Assembly: GCF_011745365.1 (NCBI RefSeq)
Contig: NW_024468913.1
Location: 2,170,001-2,234,000 of the forward strand
Direction of reading: 5' to 3'
DNA from: Cryphonectria parasitica EP155
Lineage: Eukaryota > Ascomycota > Sordariomycetes > Diaporthales > Cryphonectriaceae
DNA: 64,000 nt
A program made the translations under genes and the position numbers. The notes beneath the pieces were generated by a model, which saw only the letters and a program-made list of their open reading frames with translations, did no database searches and had not been told where the DNA came from. Of this stretch, positions 1 through 11,576 are shown one piece after another; the first letter of the stretch is position 1, and every line of letters starts with the position of its first letter.

Positions 1-988
1 GTAGTTGATCAGGAGGCCTTCGTCAAAATCATGATCGTGAACAAAGACATTGTAATTACTCAAGTAAAGATATAGTTTGGAATACATGATTTCTGTCATT
101 ACTTAGTCAAAGCACTATATGCAGGCTGGAAGACACATCCAAACCAATTGTATTTTATGCCGATGCATAGTGATGCATTGAGGCATCTAGATACTTGAGT
201 TAATGTACTTGGACAACGAAATACCATGCGACTCAGAATGCTGTGAAAGAACTACCAACTATCATATGAGGGAAAGTTTGCCTGAAATAAACCCATTTGC
301 TCATTTATACTATGCACATAGCATCTTTCTCTATATACACTGCAAATTCCTGGGCCAACATCTCTCTCCGCTTTCTTGGTGCCCGTGCCACCCCCCTCCC
401 CTTTGAGTTCTCTCGACTCCACCGATCTTCCTCAGTTCCAAATTTTGTTGTTTTCGTTTTGCACCGATTTTTTGACGTTGTTAAAAGAACTCACTGTCAC
501 ACTTGTTGCTAAGCGAGAATAACCTGACAAGAACCTAAGGGTCGGCAGGGTTCCCGACTTCACATGCAACACAGCTACGCATAATTTTGCTTTCAAAGTC
601 AACCCTAAACCTGAGGAGATCTGGAAATCCATTGGCCATCAAGCTCAATGTCTCACAAAGCGAATTACTGTCTTACAAAAAAAAAAAAGGCAGATGAAAG
701 GGGCGGGGAAGCAAAACTGCATATCACGTGATGCTTTGTTTAAATCGGGTGTCCCCCTCCCCCCAACGGATGAGCTGTCGTTTGTTTAATTTTCCCTCAT
801 TCCCGCAATCTCCGTCGGCTTTCGCGATCCCATCTAAATCTCATCACACGTCGTAACACGGTACATAGAGATAAAGCTTGCTGCTGCTGCTGCTGCTGCT
901 GTTATTGTTGTTGTTGTTGCTGTTGTTGCTGTTGTTGTTGTTTTCAAGCGACTTGCCCCCGCCTGGGTTCTTGGCAATTTTCAGCATC
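1..988. other. Intergenic region upstream of the F-box gene
   Basis: No reading frame here has convincing coding character; all open frames are short and overlap one another on both strands. The last 110 bases form the leader of the F-box gene and contain a CTG/TTG triplet repeat, listed separately. A run of ten or so A residues lies near 677-688. Confidence 0.6.
878..942 (+). repeat. CTG/TTG triplet microsatellite in the 5' leader
   Basis: About 65 bases of CTG units followed by TTG and CTG units, ending 46 bases before the F-box ATG and in the same frame. Read through, it would encode about 21 leucines, but there is no in-frame ATG ahead of it and a TAA stands at 872-874, so it should be untranslated unless a near-cognate TTG/CTG start is used. 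Confidence 0.85.
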
Positions 989-2856
989 ATGGCTGGGTCT
1001 CGACTGCTCACCCTGCCAGACGAGCTCCTCAGCCACATCATAAGCTACAGCAACAGCGTGACAGCCACCATAAACATTGGTCTTACTTGCCGTCGTCTGT
1101 ATGGCATCATGCAAACCTCACCGGCCTGGCGCGAACACTGCTGTCGTAACTGGGCCCGCTGGGATGATCAACATGACATCAACACCAAGTTCGAGCAGCC
1201 TGTCCTGCAGACCGACTGGTACGCTCTTTTCTGCGAGCGGAGCAAGGCCGATCGCGAGGTGCTCCGCCTGCTCGAAGAACTTCTCACGACAAAGCGGGAC
1301 AGGGTCGCGCGGATGGGTGTAGTCGCCGCTCGTGGCGCTGACGTGGATGATGTTCTCCACCGTGTGGCTACTACAACGCCTGATGATGTTGACGATGTGC
1401 TCGCCAGGAAGTGGCATGCAATGGCCATGATCGAGATGAGATACCGCCGTCAGGCTGTTGACGTGTGGTGCAGAATGCACGCAGGAGAGAGTGTCGACCT
1501 GCTGCACGCAATCTCTGCCTTTGACGAATTCGTGTTGGGCCCTGGGGTCAACATGGAGTTCATTGAAGCCTCCCTGCGCAGGATCAGTCTCGAAATCGTG
1601 CAGGGAACCCAAGGTGCCTGGGAGCGGTACACGACACGTGAAAAGGCTCATGAAATCGCAGGCTTCTTGCGGGCCCAAAGATATATTGGCCTGGATCGAA
1701 GAACCTCCGTTCTCGAGTTAAGCAACAATTTTCTCGCCCCATCAGTCCTCTTTAACCCGCGCTCGGCCGCCTCTCGACCACTGCAATCGGTCGTCATTTT
1801 TTGCTCTATCGCCCAGATGCTGGGTGTGACCGCAGAGCCGATCCTCACGCCGCGCCACGTGTACGCAGTGGTATCAGCAGACGCCCAGACAACGCTTGAG
1901 GGGCAGAGCCGGGCAGGGCACGGCGAGACGGATGCCTTTGAGGATATCAGGATGTACATGGACCCTTATGACCACAGCGAGAGAGTCGAGCGCCTGGAGC
2001 TCGTCCAGCAGCTCCAGGACGTGGGCGTCTCGCCTATGAACTATGGTGCGCATCTCAGCCCTGCGAGCCCACGGAACATGGTCCTGGAAGCGGCTGGAAG
2101 CATGCTCGTCTCATTGCGGGGGAACATGGACACCGTCGAGACGACAGAGGATCTTGAGCGAGAGCCGCTGTTCGACCATGGGCGCTGTGAGTTTGCTGCC
2201 ATGTGGGCTAGCTTCATCTTCAGCACCGAGAACTTTGACCGCCTCGATGCACTGCGGTCCTTGATGGGCATGGTGCACAACAAGTTCAGCCAGGACCTGG
2301 TTCAGTTCGAGGAGGTCATGCCGCGCTTGGTGCAGGACTTATATGCGCCACAGCACTGGAGGCCACTAGAGAGGCTCGGGGTATTGCGAGAGGACCATGG
2401 AAAGCCGGTCATCCCCAAGCGCCGACGAATCTGGACGGACCTGGCGTACAAAGTTGGGACACAGTTTCGGCACAGACATTTTGGCTACCGAGGAATCATC
2501 ACAGGCTGGGACGAGCGATGTACGGCAAGTCCAGAATGGAAGGCACACATGAACGTGGATGGACTGTCCAAAGGCGACGACCAGCCTTTTTATCACGTTA
2601 TGTACGTGGCATCAACACTGCCCTTTCTTCTTTAAACCCACTTGTCTGCCACATCAAAAGCAGCTAGTTGACTGACAGAATGCTTTGTAGAGGCGTGGAT
2701 GACATCCAGCGGTATGTGGCCGAGGAGAACATCATTCCGATGTCGAGCCCACCCCCGAGGCGGATGTTGAGGATGGCGGGACGGTTCTTCAAGCGCTGGG
2801 GTGAGGTCGACCAGAGATTCGTCAGCAATGTGAGGGAGGAGTATCCTGACGATTAA
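989..2856 (+). CDS. F-box protein with transglutaminase-like and YccV-like domains (FBXO21 type)
   Basis: Probable substrate-recognition subunit of an SCF ubiquitin ligase. Two exons, 989-2601 and 2691-2856, joined through a GTACGT donor at 2602 and a TAG acceptor ending at 2690; the product is about 592 residues. An F-box lies at residues 5-50 (LPDELLSHIISY). A middle segment with LHAISAFDEFVLGPG resembles the SirB1/transglutaminase-like domain. The C-terminal 110 residues (RHRHFGYRGIITGWDERC, then across the junction FYHVIGVDDIQRYVAEENI) match the YccV/hemimethylated-DNA-binding fold. This order is that of animal FBXO21. The start is the first in-frame ATG after the leucine-coding triplet repeat. 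Domain assignments rest on recognised motifs, not a profile search. Regulation is not visible in the sequence. Confidence 0.88.
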
Positions 2857-4516
2857 AGACTCGGTGGCCGTGAAGACAAGCATTAAGCAGTGGAGGTCAG
2901 GTTCGTATATCCATGCAGGACAAACGAAGGACCTCACTCCCCCCGGCCTTTCCCCCCCCCAAAAAACTTGGCGGGACTCAAAAGGCAATGAAGAGAATCA
3001 GCGGTCTAGACTACGGTTTTTTCTTCAGACATGGTGGGCTCATAGCGGGGGTGGTGGCCATTGCTTTTTGCATGTCTTGCGTATGTTCTATTGAGTTTGA
3101 TACATTATAACACAATTTGGTACTTGTACGTACCACAAACAAGCTATATCGCGGAGGAAAACTTCCGGTACTCAGCTTCGTATCCTCACATCCTAGGAGG
3201 GTCGAGAGCATGTATTACCGGGATAAAACTGCAGGGTTTAGAGTATTCCTGTTGATGTGTGTCGAGGTATGAGAAATCACACCAAATCGATGCCCTGTCA
3301 AGATCTTCAAAAGTCGATGACGGATGGTCAGTCCACAAACTGCGTTCGGTATTGGCCACATCCCGTTCAATCACGTTGAGCTGCAGGTACGGTGCATCAT
3401 ATTGATCATCTTCCCCCTTTTTCCCCAGAAAAGTGCTGTCACACCCACTCTCCCTGCAGACACGCGCAAAGAATGCAAGGTTGCTTTCCCCTACCGAACT
3501 GTAGAGTAGCAGAGCAGAGGAGCCGTCATCTGTGCTCTGTGCTGGTGCGTCCGCGCGACTAGTTGCAACCTCCCGAATATAGACGTCACCGACCCCACCA
3601 CCGTAGAATCTTCATTCTCCGATTTCACTACCAAGACTGGGGGCTTTCTATACTGCGGTATTACACGTACTATGCATTAGTTAGTCCCCAACCGAGCGCC
3701 TGGTTGGTGTGGGAGAGGAAGGCAAGAGACCAGTGGTAATTATTCGAGCACGGCCTCTCAAGGCGACCTGCATTAAGCTAGGAATCTTGATCAAATAGTC
3801 TCTGCCACACGGCAATGTCTGCATGTTTAGCGGTCAAACAGGGGTGCTAGTGACATAATGTCGAGCTGGATGGGCATTTCCCAGATCTTCGATGCATGTC
3901 GCCATGGGCTTTTTGTCAGTCTAAGACATCCTGCGCAGCAAAGAAGTCCCGAAATTATGAGGAATTTGCCGTGTTTTCGCAACGGTACCTAGGTACGTAC
4001 TCACCTAGTTCACACAATGATGCTAATATCTGGTGTGTCTTCTCTCCTTGCCCTCAGCTATAGGTGCATCGCCCCACAAGCAATGTATGGAATAACACCG
4101 TTGTCGGGATAATAATCTTTGCATGGGATATACTGTATGACCAATCCAACAGGGTGTCCAGCCTCTTCTACTCCGTTCACAGTCACACCTAATGATGGTG
4201 ATGCTAGGTGGGATCCTAGTAACCATTATACATTGATCTTATCCAAGCGCCTCCCCCTCTCCCAAGTGATGAGGTCAGAATAATACAGCGTATACGTACT
4301 ACCCGTGGGGCTTCGTTGAAAAGCTGATATCGTCTCTAGCTCTTTGGTGGAGCAGGAGAGGGAGAGCGATGAGGTGATGGATGTCTTGGGGGTTGGTCAT
4401 ATAATCAAAATTGGTATAAAAGACAGTGAAGTCGTTTCGTCTGAAATGACTGTTGGTGTGTATTTGCTTCTCCATCACCCATCCACCCATCTATCTATTC
4501 TCAGATCAAGCCAAAC
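2857..4516. other. Intergenic region between the F-box and Rds1-like genes
   Basis: About 1.7 kb without a supportable gene; only short overlapping frames. It should hold the F-box terminator and the Rds1-like promoter, whose TATA box is listed separately. C-rich blocks occur near 2939-2958 and 4250-4262, the latter with CCCCT stress-element-like motifs (weak evidence). Confidence 0.55.
4415..4422 (+). promoter_or_regulatory. TATA box of the Rds1-like gene
   Basis: TATAAAAG about 95 bases before the ATG at 4517, followed by a CT-rich leader. Position and sequence fit a core promoter of an inducible fungal gene. Confidence 0.55.
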
Positions 4517-5929
4517 ATGGCTGGACTCCTCCTCGCCGCTGGTGGAATCTTCGGTCTGGCCCAGCCTGCCCTGGCTGTGCCCGTCCTTGAAGGCCGTTTT
4601 GTCTCTGTTCCCGCAACCACAGTCACTTCTGCTGCAGCTATCACTGCCAGCGTCGTGCCAGTTACGGACGTGACTTCCCATGGCCCCTACACCGGGCCAT
4701 CCCCTACCACAACAGGTGCTCTGTCCACGAATGTCCTGGCCGCTTCTGTGCCAGCACTGCCCGCAGAGTCAAGCAAGTATGACTACCCAGCCGATGGCAA
4801 CCTCCACGCCGACGAGCCTGCCCCCTACACGCCTGCAGGAGGGCTAGGAACCAACGGTTCGGCTCCTGTTTACCGCGTGCAGTCCGACTTTGACTACCAG
4901 TCGATCCAGCTGGGTCTGTACCAGGAGTGGATCGAGCTCGACCTCTTCCACTACGGTCTGGCCACCTACTCGGCAGCCGACTTTGAGGCTGTTGGTCTCA
5001 CCGCTGAAGACCGCTTCCTGCTCGAGTTCATGGCCGACCAGGAAGTGGGCCACGCCACCCTCCTGACCGACATGCTGGGCCCCAACGCGCCCAAGCAGTG
5101 CACATACAACTACCCTTCGATGAACGTGCGCGAATACATCGACTTTAGCCAGAAGCTTACGCGCTGGGGCGAGTCGGGTGTCTACGGCTTCCTCAACCAC
5201 CTCGACTCGCGCGAGGTCGGCCAGCTGCTCCTCCAGTCCATCTCCACCGAGGCCAGGCAGCAGATGATCTTTCGCCAGTTTGGCGGCCAGTTCCCCATGC
5301 CCGTGTGGTTCGAAACGGGCATTCCGCAGTCATGGGCCTGGACTCTGCTCGCGCCATACATCTCGTCCTGTCCCGAGGGTACGCAGCAGATGATCTGGCA
5401 GAACTTCCCGGCGCTGCATATTCTCAACCAGCCCAACACGGCGCGTGTCGATGGTGCGGATGTCTGGAACGAGACGAGGGGTGACTACGCCAACACGCTG
5501 AGCACTGATGCTATCAGCCCCGAGGACGCATGCGTCAACGCCACGGGCGTTGGTACCAGCTGTGCACCGGGTATTACGCGCAACAGGACCGAGCCGCTGT
5601 CGTATGCTGGGCGCGAGGTGTTTTTGCAGTGGGAGGAGCCAGGGAAGCCCGTGGGGCCCAACAATAGCTATGTCACGAGCACTAGCTCAGGCACGCCGAA
5701 GTATGCGCTCTGGGTGTCGCAGCTGAACGCGACGTACTCGCCTCTGATGAACGTTAGTGGCAATTCGGCGTACACGATCCAGCCGAACGTGTCGACGTTC
5801 GAGGGCGATCCAGCTGTGAACGGGACCATGTTCCTAGCCATTACGGACGAGGAGCTGGTTGTTACGCCATTTAACCTTAGCATGGTGAACCCGCATGTCT
5901 ACGCCGTGTCTCTGTACCAGGCTGGCTAG
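4517..5929 (+). CDS. Rds1-like secreted protein with ferritin-like domain
   Basis: Single-exon gene of 470 residues. The N-terminus (MAGLLLAAGGIFGLAQPALA) is a good signal peptide, so the protein is probably secreted or wall-associated. After a Thr/Ser/Pro-rich linker, residues about 115-270 form a ferritin-like helical domain: YQEWIELDLFHYGLA, then FMADQEVGHATLL with an E-x-x-H pair, then STEARQQMIF with a further glutamate, which together could bind a di-metal centre. The C-terminal part carries several N-glycosylation sequons. The closest named relative is fission yeast Rds1, whose expression responds to nutrients and stress; the biochemical role of the family is not established. A TATA box lies about 95 bases upstream. 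Metal binding is inferred from residue spacing only. Confidence 0.85.
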   Translation: MAGLLLAAGGIFGLAQPALAVPVLEGRFVSVPATTVTSAAAITASVVPVTDVTSHGPYTGPSPTTTGALSTNVLAASVPALPAESSKYDYPADGNLHADEPAPYTPAGGLGTNGSAPVYRVQSDFDYQSIQLGLYQEWIELDLFHYGLATYSAADFEAVGLTAEDRFLLEFMADQEVGHATLLTDMLGPNAPKQCTYNYPSMNVREYIDFSQKLTRWGESGVYGFLNHLDSREVGQLLLQSISTEARQQMIFRQFGGQFPMPVWFETGIPQSWAWTLLAPYISSCPEGTQQMIWQNFPALHILNQPNTARVDGADVWNETRGDYANTLSTDAISPEDACVNATGVGTSCAPGITRNRTEPLSYAGREVFLQWEEPGKPVGPNNSYVTSTSSGTPKYALWVSQLNATYSPLMNVSGNSAYTIQPNVSTFEGDPAVNGTMFLAITDEELVVTPFNLSMVNPHVYAVSLYQAG

Positions 5930-6709
5930 AGGCTTATACAGCAAATAATGATGTACAGTATGGAAATATTTGTAATGCGTTGGGGGCTCAACAATCGAAC
6001 TTAATAAGAGAGAACATGTCCCGAAGTTGGTTGACTTACCTATTACTTATGGCAATAATCTTCAGTGTTCGCTTTCTGTTGACCTATCACTCGGTGTGTT
6101 GGACTTCTCGTATATGGTATCTGTAGGCATCTTGACAAAATTTGGATATAGTGATATACTTATAATTCAGCGCGTAACAAATTTGAACGATGGCTGAGTA
6201 AGGAGACACAAAAGCAGCGGGAAAAACAAAAGATTGCTCGAAACACAGGAAGGGTGGTTGGGTACTACTGTAATGAGAGGAAGAGAGGTGAGCATTATAA
6301 AATACTCCTTCTCTCGTTGATTACGTGTTGGTTTTTATGGGATGCTGCAATGTCGGCTTCTCGATTTCTATTTCTTGTATTGTTCCTACCTTGCCAGCTT
6401 GCCCGTAGCAAGTCATTATTTCCAATGTCAACCTGCCCTATTCAGTTAGTACGGTGATCCGAATCACATCATCGCCACAGCAACTACAGCATTTGGGAAG
6501 TCGCTGCCGGGGGTCGGCTCCGCTGAGCACGTTATCAGTGGCCCCGCAACGCCGGCAGCGACTTCCACAACCACAGCATAGCTACAGTCATTGCCTTCTC
6601 TAACACTGTCCCGACCCCTCCTCCCTCATACTCTGCTCCTGAAGGGAGTTAGGAGAACGCTTCTCGAATTTGAAGAGCATTGTAAGAGTCTGGAATCAAC
6701 ACGGAAACG
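5930..6709. other. Intergenic region before the amidohydrolase gene
   Basis: Nothing coding is supported. An imperfect inverted repeat is visible near 6497-6563: GTCGCTGCCGG and CCGGCAGCGAC about 45 bases apart, just before the leader of the amidohydrolase gene. It could form a hairpin in DNA or, if transcribed, in the 5' leader. Confidence 0.6.
6497..6563. repeat. Inverted repeat (11-base arms) upstream of the amidohydrolase
   Basis: The arms GTCGCTGCCGG (near 6499-6509) and CCGGCAGCGAC (near 6551-6561) are exact reverse complements separated by about 41 bases. The repeat lies roughly 150-210 bases before the ATG at 6710, either a protein-binding palindrome or a leader-RNA hairpin. Function unknown. 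Confidence 0.6.
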
Positions 6710-9700
6710 ATGGATGCTGAAAAGAACGGCCTGCCACCGTACAGTGCCGTGGCAGCTGGACCAGCTGCGACGCCTCCTCACCCGCAATGGCAACATCATC
6801 ACCCACGACGACATATCAGGCGGTCCAGAGCAGTGCGTCTGGCCGTGCTCTCATTCCTGGCCTTCATCGTCTACGCCCAGTGGAAGCAGATTCCCTCAAC
6901 CTCGGACCATGGTAGGGGCGGCCACGGGCACCACCCAAAGACTGTCAGTCAACATGGCCTGTCCCTGGCCAAGCTGCACGACGACCTCGCCGTGTGCTCT
7001 AAGCTTCGCACCAAGCCGCAGGATCCCATTGGTTTGGGTCGTGAGCGCAATGCGCGCTACATTGACGGCCACAAGCCCACCCTCATCCGGAACGCGACCA
7101 TCTGGGTGGGCGAGCCTGTTCAGGGCACCTCACCTGAGGATGCCCGCGCCGGGAAGGGCTGGGAATGGATCACTTCTGATGTCTACGTTGAGTATGGCCT
7201 CATCAAGGAGGTGGGCAAGGACATCGTAGTGGCAGGCCTGCCCAACGATACCATCATCTGGGACGCCAAGGGCCGCCAGCTCACATCCGGCATCATTGAT
7301 ATGCACAGCCACTCGGGCGTCGATTCGCTGCCTGACCTGAGGGGCAATGATGACACCAATGAGATGTCGTCCGACATCACTCCCTATGTTCGCTCCATTG
7401 ACGCCATCCAGCCTGGTGACCATCAGATCCAGGTCATCAAGTCCGGCGGCGTGACCACAAGTTTGGTCTTGCCGGGCTCAGGCAACAACATCGGAGGCGA
7501 GGCGTATGTGATTAAGCTTGCCGTTGGAAAGCCCGACGGCCGCGACGAGATTGGTGCAGAGGACATGCTCGCGGACCCAGACAGGAACTGGCGGTACATG
7601 AAGATGGCCTGCGGCGAGAACGCTAAGCGCATCTACGGCAAGGTTGGCGAGAGGGGCCCTGTCAGCCGGATGGGCGAGTCGTGGGAGTTCCGTCATGCTT
7701 TTGAGCAGGCTGCGAAGCTGAACGGTGAGCAGGACGATTGGTGTGATGCCGCGGATGAGTTCGGCGTGGAGAACATGCCCTCGTATCTCCCGCAGGAGCT
7801 GCAGTGGGAGTCTCTTGGTGCCGCCCTCCGCGGACAGGTGCATATCAACACGCACTGCTACACTGTGCCTGACCTTGAGGCCATGGTGGACCACACGAAC
7901 GAGTTCAAATTTGCCGTGCGGGCCTTTCACCACGCCCATCAGACCTTCCTCGTGCCTGAGGTAAGTCGTATCCGTTGTCTCATGGTTATACCTGGTGGGC
8001 GAGGCTGCCGAGCATGAAAGCTGATACAAAATACGTGCTACAGATCTTGAAGCGCACCTGGGGCGGGAGGCCACCAGCCTCGGCCATCTTTGCAACCAAC
8101 ATGTACTACAAGGCTGAGTCTTATATCGGGTCAGAGTATGCGGGCAAGATCCTTTACGAGGAAGGACTGACGCCTGTCTATGTCTCTGACAACCCTGTCC
8201 TCAACGCCCAGCATGTCCTCTTCGAGGCCGCCAAGGGCTACAAATTTGGTCTTCCCTACCACGCTGCCCTGAGTGCCGTCACCACCGAGCCAGCCGACCT
8301 GCTGGGTCTGGGCAACCGCCTCGGCAAGATCAAGCCTGGCTACGATGCAGACATTGTTGTCTGGGACTCGGACCCGCTGAGCGTCGGGGCCACTCCTGTC
8401 CAGGTCTGGATCGACGGCACCGCGCAGTACGATAAACCTTTTGAGCTGGTGAAGCCGCTCGCCGAGCCCATGGTCCCGGATCTCACCCTGAACAGCACGC
8501 ATGAGGAGATCGCACTGCTCGAGGATGTCGTGTTTAGCGGTGTGACCAAGGTGCTGCTGAGCAACGACGAGGGCTTCGAGACGGCGGCGGCAGAGGCACC
8601 CCTCAACGTTGTCGTCTCGGGCGGCAAGATCACCTGTGTTGGGCCATGCATGGTTGAGATGAGCGCAGCTACTGCAAAGGGGGCCCAGGCCATCCACCTA
8701 AGCAACGGCCATCTTACTAACTCTTTCATCGCTTTCGGTTCCACACTCGGCCTGAATGCCATCGACGCCGAGTCCAGCACCGACGACGGCGACAGCTCCA
8801 AGGTCTTCAGCCGCGCCATCGATGGCCTGGCCCTTGACACCAAGAAGCTGCACGTCGCCCACGAGTTCGCCATCACCCGTGCTATCACCGCGCCCGAGTT
8901 CGCAGGAGGATCCGACAACGCCCGACAAGGCGTGAGCGTGGGCTTCTTGACAGGAGCAAAAACGGCCCTTGACAGCGGCGCTGTGTGGGCGGACGATGTT
9001 GCTGTGCACTATACGCTCACCGCCACCGCCAAGCGGGACGACACCCCTTCCATCTCAAGCGCCGTCGGGGCCCTGCGCCGCAAGCTTCTCAAGGCTGTCG
9101 CCGCCGCCGCGTCGTCGATTGAGAAGGAGGAGGTCACCAAGGACCCTTATTCGGAGGAGGCCTACCTGGAGAAGGTTGTTGCGGGCGAGATCCCCCTGGT
9201 CGTGACTGTGCACTCCGCCGACACCATCGCCGCGATTCTTCGTGTCAAGAAGACAGTTGAGGACGAGCTCACCACCTCATCTTCCGACAAGAAGATCCGC
9301 TTGGTGATCGTCGGCGGCGCGGAATCCCACCTCGTCGCGGACGAACTTGCGGCTGCTGGCGTTGGCGTCGTGCTCGCACCCGTACAGAGCTACGCCACGA
9401 GCTGGCAGCAGCGCCGCTCCCTTTCTGGCGCCCCACTCACTAACGGCACAACCGTGGACAGCCTGGTCAGGGCTGGTGTGGTGACGGCGCTGGGGCTCGA
9501 GGAAGATTGGATCGTGCGGGACTTGGCCTTACAGGCGGGTGTGGCCTACAAGAATGGCGAGGGCAGGCTGAGCGAGCAGGATGCGCTGGATCTTGTGTCT
9601 GCTAATGTTTATAGGATTCTGGGGCTTGAGGTGCCCAAGGCTGAGGTGGACAGGCATTTTGCCGTGTTTGAGGGGAGTCCGCTGGAGATTGGATCGCGGG

Positions 9701-9747
9701 TGAAGGCTGTTGGGGGTGGACTGGGGAGGGTTTCTCTGTTTGAGTAG
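6710..9747 (+). CDS. Membrane-anchored amidohydrolase with two amidohydrolase-like halves
   Basis: Exons 6710-7960 and 8044-9747 (GTAAGT donor, CAG acceptor, phase 0) give about 984 residues. Residues 40-60 (LAVLSFLAFIVYAQW) are one hydrophobic helix after a basic stretch, giving a signal-anchor with the bulk outside the cytosol. The first half carries the metal-dependent hydrolase signature GIIDMHSHSGVD (H-x-H), a second histidine segment QVHINTHCYTV, and the closing strand GYDADIVVWDSDPL. This is the imidazolonepropionase/carbohydrate-esterase-9-like amidohydrolase group. The second half (after about residue 590) repeats the fold but at the equivalent site reads GHLTNSFIAFGS, without the H-x-H pair, so it is probably non-catalytic. 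The substrate cannot be told from sequence. The start is the first ATG followed by a plausible cytosolic tail. Confidence 0.85.
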
Positions 9748-10521
9748 TTTGCTTGATGGTCTGACTGACAAGGACAACCCCTATATATCGTCCTGCAAGG
9801 ATAGAATGATGATGTATTGGCTAGCAAATCACCAAGCCGACTCACCTCATGGCTGCGAGAATGAACCGAAAGTGAAGGCCTGTCAAGGGGATAACCAAAA
9901 TTTCTTTCTCTTGTTGCTAGTAACTACCATAATTACTTAAAAAAGAGACCATGAAAATAACGGATGCCATGCTGCAGGGCTGCAGTGTATACTCGTGGTT
10001 CTCAAGCATTTAGGTAGAATACCAGTTCCATGTGAAAGCTTTGCTTATTTTTTCCCCTAAGAAGACATTTTAGAGGTGATCAGCCATACGGTGCAATGTC
10101 TCAGACGGTGAGATTCGGCCTTTGGACTGATTCCGCGCATCTGTGATGATCCTTCCTCGGTCCCGAGGATTTACACCTGTACACAGACAGGATGGATGAT
10201 GGACGGGACGCACTGGACTGGGCCTGAGCATCCAATTAGGTGTTATTATATGATTACTTGTTGTTTCAGCCCCGGACACCGATCTCATCGGCATTTCGCC
10301 AAAGAGCGAGAACTTGGCCTGCTCATGCTGCCAATTGGGCCGTCTTTATATTAAAAATTACATAACTTTCCTCGGCGAATTCCTCTCCTCTCTCCTCATA
10401 TTTCTTTTTTTCCTTTCTTTCTGTGATAATAAACAATCTTCTTACCAAGTCATCATCTGTAGTACCAATTAAACATTCATCAACCTACAAATTTTCGTCT
10501 TATTCCTCCCAGCCCCTCACA
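9748..10521. other. Intergenic region
   Basis: No gene supported. The last 150 bases look like a promoter and leader: a CCAAT-like element (GCCAATTGGG near 10329), an AT-rich TATA-like stretch near 10345-10360, and a CT-rich tract before the ATG at 10522. Confidence 0.55.
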
Positions 10522-11576
10522 ATGGCCCGATCCTGTCCATACACGCGCCACGGCGTGCCCCCCATCCCCCTAGTCCTTGTCCCCCTCCTCATCCAGCTCG
10601 TCCGCACGAGCTGCGACCCAGAGATGCAAACCTACCTACGAACCCTCCTAGCCAGCCCCAGAGGTGGCCCCGCGGCCCTCGCCAAAAACGCCCACCGGAT
10701 CGTGCAGCGCGCCTTGTCGAGGATTCCCTCGGACGTGCTGTACTGGTTTGGGGCCAAGGTGCTGAATCTGCCGCCTGAGGTTGCCTTGCGGACGGTGGAG
10801 TTCCTCAAGTCGAGGGGTAGGCTTGAGTCTGGGGCGGGACAGCCGGGGGAGGAGGTGGAGGAGGAGGAGCTGCCGACGCGGATGCTGGAGGGAGGACAGG
10901 CGGCGGCGTTGCCGGGGGTGCAGGTGGTTCCGCTGGAGATTGAGAGGCGGCTGGAGAGGCTGGAGATGGATTATAGGTTGCTTCAGGAGAAGCATAACGA
11001 GTCAGTTCGGCTGCTGACTTTTAATGACGAGAACGATAACAACAAGCTGGAGGGTGTTCATTTGAATTTACCAGTGAGTCGACCACGTGGAGTCCAGCAA
11101 GCAAGATGAGGAATTGGTACATTTCTGACAATTTGTGTGAATCATGATATAAAAAAATAGAGAGAACTGCCGTTACCACAAGAGCCAGCAATGGTGGAAA
11201 AGGCTGAGGTGATGGTGGCTGATCAGTCCATGCAGCTGGCTGTGGCGAAGGACTTTGTGAACACTGGTGCTTCATCGTCGACCTCGAATGCGCCGGACAC
11301 TCAGGTGCTATTATTACACGACGTCGGCCTTCGTAAGTCAGAATCCTCCGATCAATTGCTACATATTCTCCCCCCCTCCCCCCCCCCCGACCGGGCTCTT
11401 GAAACTGATGCATATCTTTCTTCTCCACAGGCCTCGGCAGGATTTTCCTCGAATGGGCCGGCGACACTATGAAGCAGTCCCTCGTGACTGCTGCCGCCAG
11501 ATCCACAGCCAACCAGGCAATCGTCGGGGCAGGTGTTGACCTGGCCGGGAGGCTGGTGGATGCGATTGTGGCTTGA
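10522..11576 (+). CDS. Unknown protein with a central coiled coil
   Basis: Not recognised. Three exons, 10522-11073, 11161-11332 and 11431-11576, join in phase with GTGAGT and GTAAGT donors and TAG and CAG acceptors, giving about 289 residues. The ATG follows a CT/AT-rich leader; an in-frame non-ATG extension upstream was not used. Residues 1-110 are helical and moderately hydrophobic (PIPLVLVPLLIQLVRT). An acidic linker (EEVEEEELP) precedes a coiled coil (EIERRLERLEMDYRLLQEKH). The C-terminal exon encodes an Ala/Gly-rich amphipathic helix, LGRIFLEWAGDTMKQSLV. The consistent phase and the GC-rich third positions of the first exon support a real gene. No enzyme motif is present. Confidence 0.7.

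Noticed and set aside
878..988. Polyleucine N-terminal extension of the F-box protein
   Set aside because: No ATG begins it; translation would need a non-ATG start, so the CDS starts at 989.
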